Shown one piece after another: positions 41,190 through 42,940 of a stretch of DNA of 42,940 nt. The notes under the pieces are model-generated. The model saw only the letters and a list, made by a program, of their open reading frames with translations, was not told where the DNA came from and searched no databases. The first letter of the stretch is position 1; every line of letters begins with the position of its first letter. The stretch covers positions 1 through 42,940 of the forward strand of contig JAFQIE010000026.1 of assembly GCA_017397645.1 (NCBI GenBank), in the 5' to 3' direction. The position numbers and the translations under genes were made by a program. Origin of the DNA: Lachnospiraceae bacterium (GTDB lineage: Bacteria > Bacillota > Clostridia > Lachnospirales > Lachnospiraceae).

Positions 41190-42014
41190 ATGGTAAACTA
41201 TTCAAGCGAAGCTGTATCTGACGAATACCTACACGTCAATAGCTGTGCCTGCCAATATTTGATTGGCCACGACACCAGTTGCACCCGTCCCAAAGGACGC
41301 GTGGATTATCATATTTTATATATTTCCGAAGGATGTTGCTATGTCACAGAAAACAATCAGGTTCTGAAGGCACCCGCTGGCAGCGTCATTGTTTACCGTC
41401 CGGGAGAGCCACAGCAATATATGTTTCATGGCGACGAAAAATCCATTTCCTACTACATCCATTATTCAGGTTCCGGATGTGAGGAATTAATGGAACGGTT
41501 TCAATTGTCTGAGGGTAGGATATTTTTTATTGGGCAAAGTAATAAACTAGAAAATACTTTAGCGAATATGATAGAGGATTTTCATATGAAAGAGCCCTAC
41601 TACGAACAATTCTGCCACGCGCACCTAATGCGTGTTTTGTCCATCATCGGAAAAAGATTCTATAACGAAGAGAATAAATACGAAAGCAGCGGCAAGAGTA
41701 AAATCGTAGAAATCAGAAGGGCTATGCACGCAAATTACACAGAGAACAGAAGTATCGCATACTATGCAGATATGTTTGGAATGAGCGAAAGCAGATTCAC
41801 TCACGTATTTAAGGAACACGAAAAGGTTAGTCCTACGAAATATTTGCTGAATATCAAAGTCCAAAAGGCAAAAGAGCTTTTGGAGAACACCGACTTGTCC
41901 ATGGCACAGATTGCCGAGCATGTGGGCATCGGCGACCAGAACTATTTCTCACGACTGTTCAAGCAGTACGTGGGGTGCTCTCCAAAAGCTTATCAATTGC
42001 AAAGTAGAAAATAG
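41190..42014 (+). CDS. AraC-family transcription regulator of the cluster
   Basis: A 274-residue regulator with an N-terminal cupin (GRVDYHILYISEGCCYV, then PAGSVIVYRPGEPQQYMF) and a C-terminal AraC/XylS double helix-turn-helix (around residues 170-270; IAEHVGIGDQNYFSRLFKQY, then GCSPKAYQ). AGGAG lies 7 bases before the ATG. It is transcribed divergently from the NagB-like gene and ends 3 bases from the oppositely oriented GH20 gene. The 21-base-spaced direct repeats in the intergenic region are candidate binding sites. It probably activates the cluster in response to the imported sugar, which its cupin would bind. Confidence 0.88.
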   Translation: MVNYSSEAVSDEYLHVNSCACQYLIGHDTSCTRPKGRVDYHILYISEGCCYVTENNQVLKAPAGSVIVYRPGEPQQYMFHGDEKSISYYIHYSGSGCEELMERFQLSEGRIFFIGQSNKLENTLANMIEDFHMKEPYYEQFCHAHLMRVLSIIGKRFYNEENKYESSGKSKIVEIRRAMHANYTENRSIAYYADMFGMSESRFTHVFKEHEKVSPTKYLLNIKVQKAKELLENTDLSMAQIAEHVGIGDQNYFSRLFKQYVGCSPKAYQLQSRK

Positions 42015-42017
42015 TAT

Positions 42018-42940
42018 TTACATGTCTGCCTGGCTGAAGGTAATGGCACTTGCAGTAGCCACCTTATGCCAGGTTGGAATCTTTTTAGGGATGGTGTCGA
42101 TTAAAACATCTTCCAATTCCTCGATTGATTCCACCTCTCCCGCCAAATATCCGTTCAATCTCTCTATAAGATGTTCGAATCTGACAAAAAGATAACCGAA
42201 CCTCATCTCCTGCACATCAAAACCATATGCCTTCTTTTCTTTGAACCAGAGTTTCTTATGGGTTTCAAAGAATGCTTTCAATCTCTTCAAAGTCTCAGGT
42301 ACCACATTTTCAGCCAAATTCTTCAATGCTTCGCGGTCGTTCTCCTGATATGCCTTGCGCAGACGAAGTCCCAAATCTGCCTTCAGAGACAATACAGCGC
42401 AGAATGCCGCCACATAGGAGTACTCCAATCCGTAGTTCGCAGAGGTCTTTGCCAAAGCGGTAAATCTTTCTGCCAAATCCTTATACCACTGATAGGTTCC
42501 CTCCGGCACCCAGCAGTCAAACGCACCGGACAACACGTCATTGTACAGATACATCTTGGACATAAATGCTTCCTCATCGGAAGAATTGGTAATTTCGCCT
42601 TTTCTCAAACGATTAATGTCTTCGATAGAAACCAATTCATTAAAGTCATCTTCGAACATTTCCTTGAATTTTGCAGCAATATCTTCCATATCAAAATTGC
42701 CACGATAATTCTCCGCAATCAGGAAATACATAGGCATTGCCAGAGAGTACGGGCACTCGAATCCATCATCACCCCAAACAGTAACCAATACATCCTTCAA
42801 TCCCTGCTTTCCGGTTTCTTCCATGCCGGGCTTGATGCTCTTCATGGCCTTGTCGTATCCGGGCGTAAAACCATTCCATGTCCACACGCCGTTGGCAAAA
42901 ATCACCTTGTCACAAAGCTGCAGATGCTGGCGGCACATTC
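42018..42940 (-). CDS. GH20-like beta-N-acetylhexosaminidase, C-terminal part
   Basis: The frame runs off the right edge of the window, so the N-terminal part with the catalytic Asp-Glu pair is not visible. About 306 residues remain. They begin within the barrel (VIFANGVWTWNGFTPGYDKA, then KDVLVTVWGDDGFECPYSL), a pattern of clostridial GH20 enzymes in which conserved Trp residues line the GlcNAc pocket. A long helical C-terminal domain follows. No signal can be judged. The product would release GlcNAc-type sugars, consistent with nagA and a NagB-like gene on the other side of the AraC gene. The family call rests on the visible segment only. Confidence 0.7.
   Translation of the reverse strand, partial: MCRQHLQLCDKVIFANGVWTWNGFTPGYDKAMKSIKPGMEETGKQGLKDVLVTVWGDDGFECPYSLAMPMYFLIAENYRGNFDMEDIAAKFKEMFEDDFNELVSIEDINRLRKGEITNSSDEEAFMSKMYLYNDVLSGAFDCWVPEGTYQWYKDLAERFTALAKTSANYGLEYSYVAAFCAVLSLKADLGLRLRKAYQENDREALKNLAENVVPETLKRLKAFFETHKKLWFKEKKAYGFDVQEMRFGYLFVRFEHLIERLNGYLAGEVESIEELEDVLIDTIPKKIPTWHKVATASAITFSQADM

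Overview
The window looks like chromosome of a spore-forming, glycan-degrading anaerobe of the Clostridia, most likely a gut Lachnospiraceae. The evidence is strong AGGAGG ribosome sites, a SipL-like DUF3794/LysM spore-coat protein, type 1B dihydroorotate dehydrogenase with its PyrK partner, an ispE-GntR-murI-DUF1934 housekeeping block, LplB/LplC-type sugar permeases without their own ATPase, and many glycoside and uronate catabolic genes. I found no rRNA, tRNA or CRISPR array.

Layout. 1-0.83 kb: the 3' part of an IS200-type element with a structured tail, which has cut off a frameshifted rraA-like gene. 0.84-5.0 kb: a D-glucuronate operon on the minus strand (uxaC, SDR-type uxuB, uxuA, broken rraA), with a divergent AraC-type regulator transcribed from an overlapping promoter. 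5.2-7.3 kb: decay zone, with a truncated Gfo/Idh/MocA gene fused head-on to an IS1249-type transposase remnant, followed by an intact Rpn/PD-(D/E)XK protein. 7.5-10.8 kb: plus-strand housekeeping operon (ispE, GntR regulator, small membrane protein, murI, DUF1934) with a good promoter and a GntR-like operator. 10.8-16.0 kb, minus strand: sipL-like gene, pyrD-pyrK-pyrC, PrcB-like lipoprotein. 16.1-18.3 kb: a GH92 alpha-mannosidase-like gene. 18.4-24.1 kb, minus strand: a large repeat-rich surface lipoprotein, a D-Ala-D-Ala carboxypeptidase and a CE15-type glucuronoyl esterase. 24.1-24.6 kb: non-coding DNA containing five diverged tandem repeats of 53 bp. 24.6-26.7 kb: two sugar ABC permeases and a small acidic Gly/Ser peptide with its own strong promoter. 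26.8-42.9 kb: a long minus-strand catabolic cluster and its AraC regulator, ending in a partial GH20 hexosaminidase at the window edge.

The most interesting part is 26.8-41.0 kb. Thirteen minus-strand genes run closely together: NagB-like isomerase, NagA, FAD-linked dehydrogenase, Fe-S protein, class II aldolase, PfkB kinase, FGGY kinase, fused EtfB-EtfA, IolB, Gfo/Idh/MocA dehydrogenase, two TIM-barrel isomerases and an alpha/beta hydrolase. It combines pieces of amino-sugar and inositol catabolism, lacks a recognisable IolD, and adds a flavin/ETF oxidation module of unusual build: a fused ETF, an Fe-S protein whose CCG-type domains lost their cysteines, and a NagB homologue with Asn at a catalytic Asp position. 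I infer an undescribed route for a modified sugar, cyclitol or amino-sugar, with two kinase steps, one flavin-dependent oxidation and aldol cleavage. The substrate cannot be read from the sequence.

Overall, uronates recur (UxaC/UxuA/UxuB, CE15, IolB) beside mannosidase- and hexosaminidase-type glycosidases, which fits an organism feeding on plant or host glycans.
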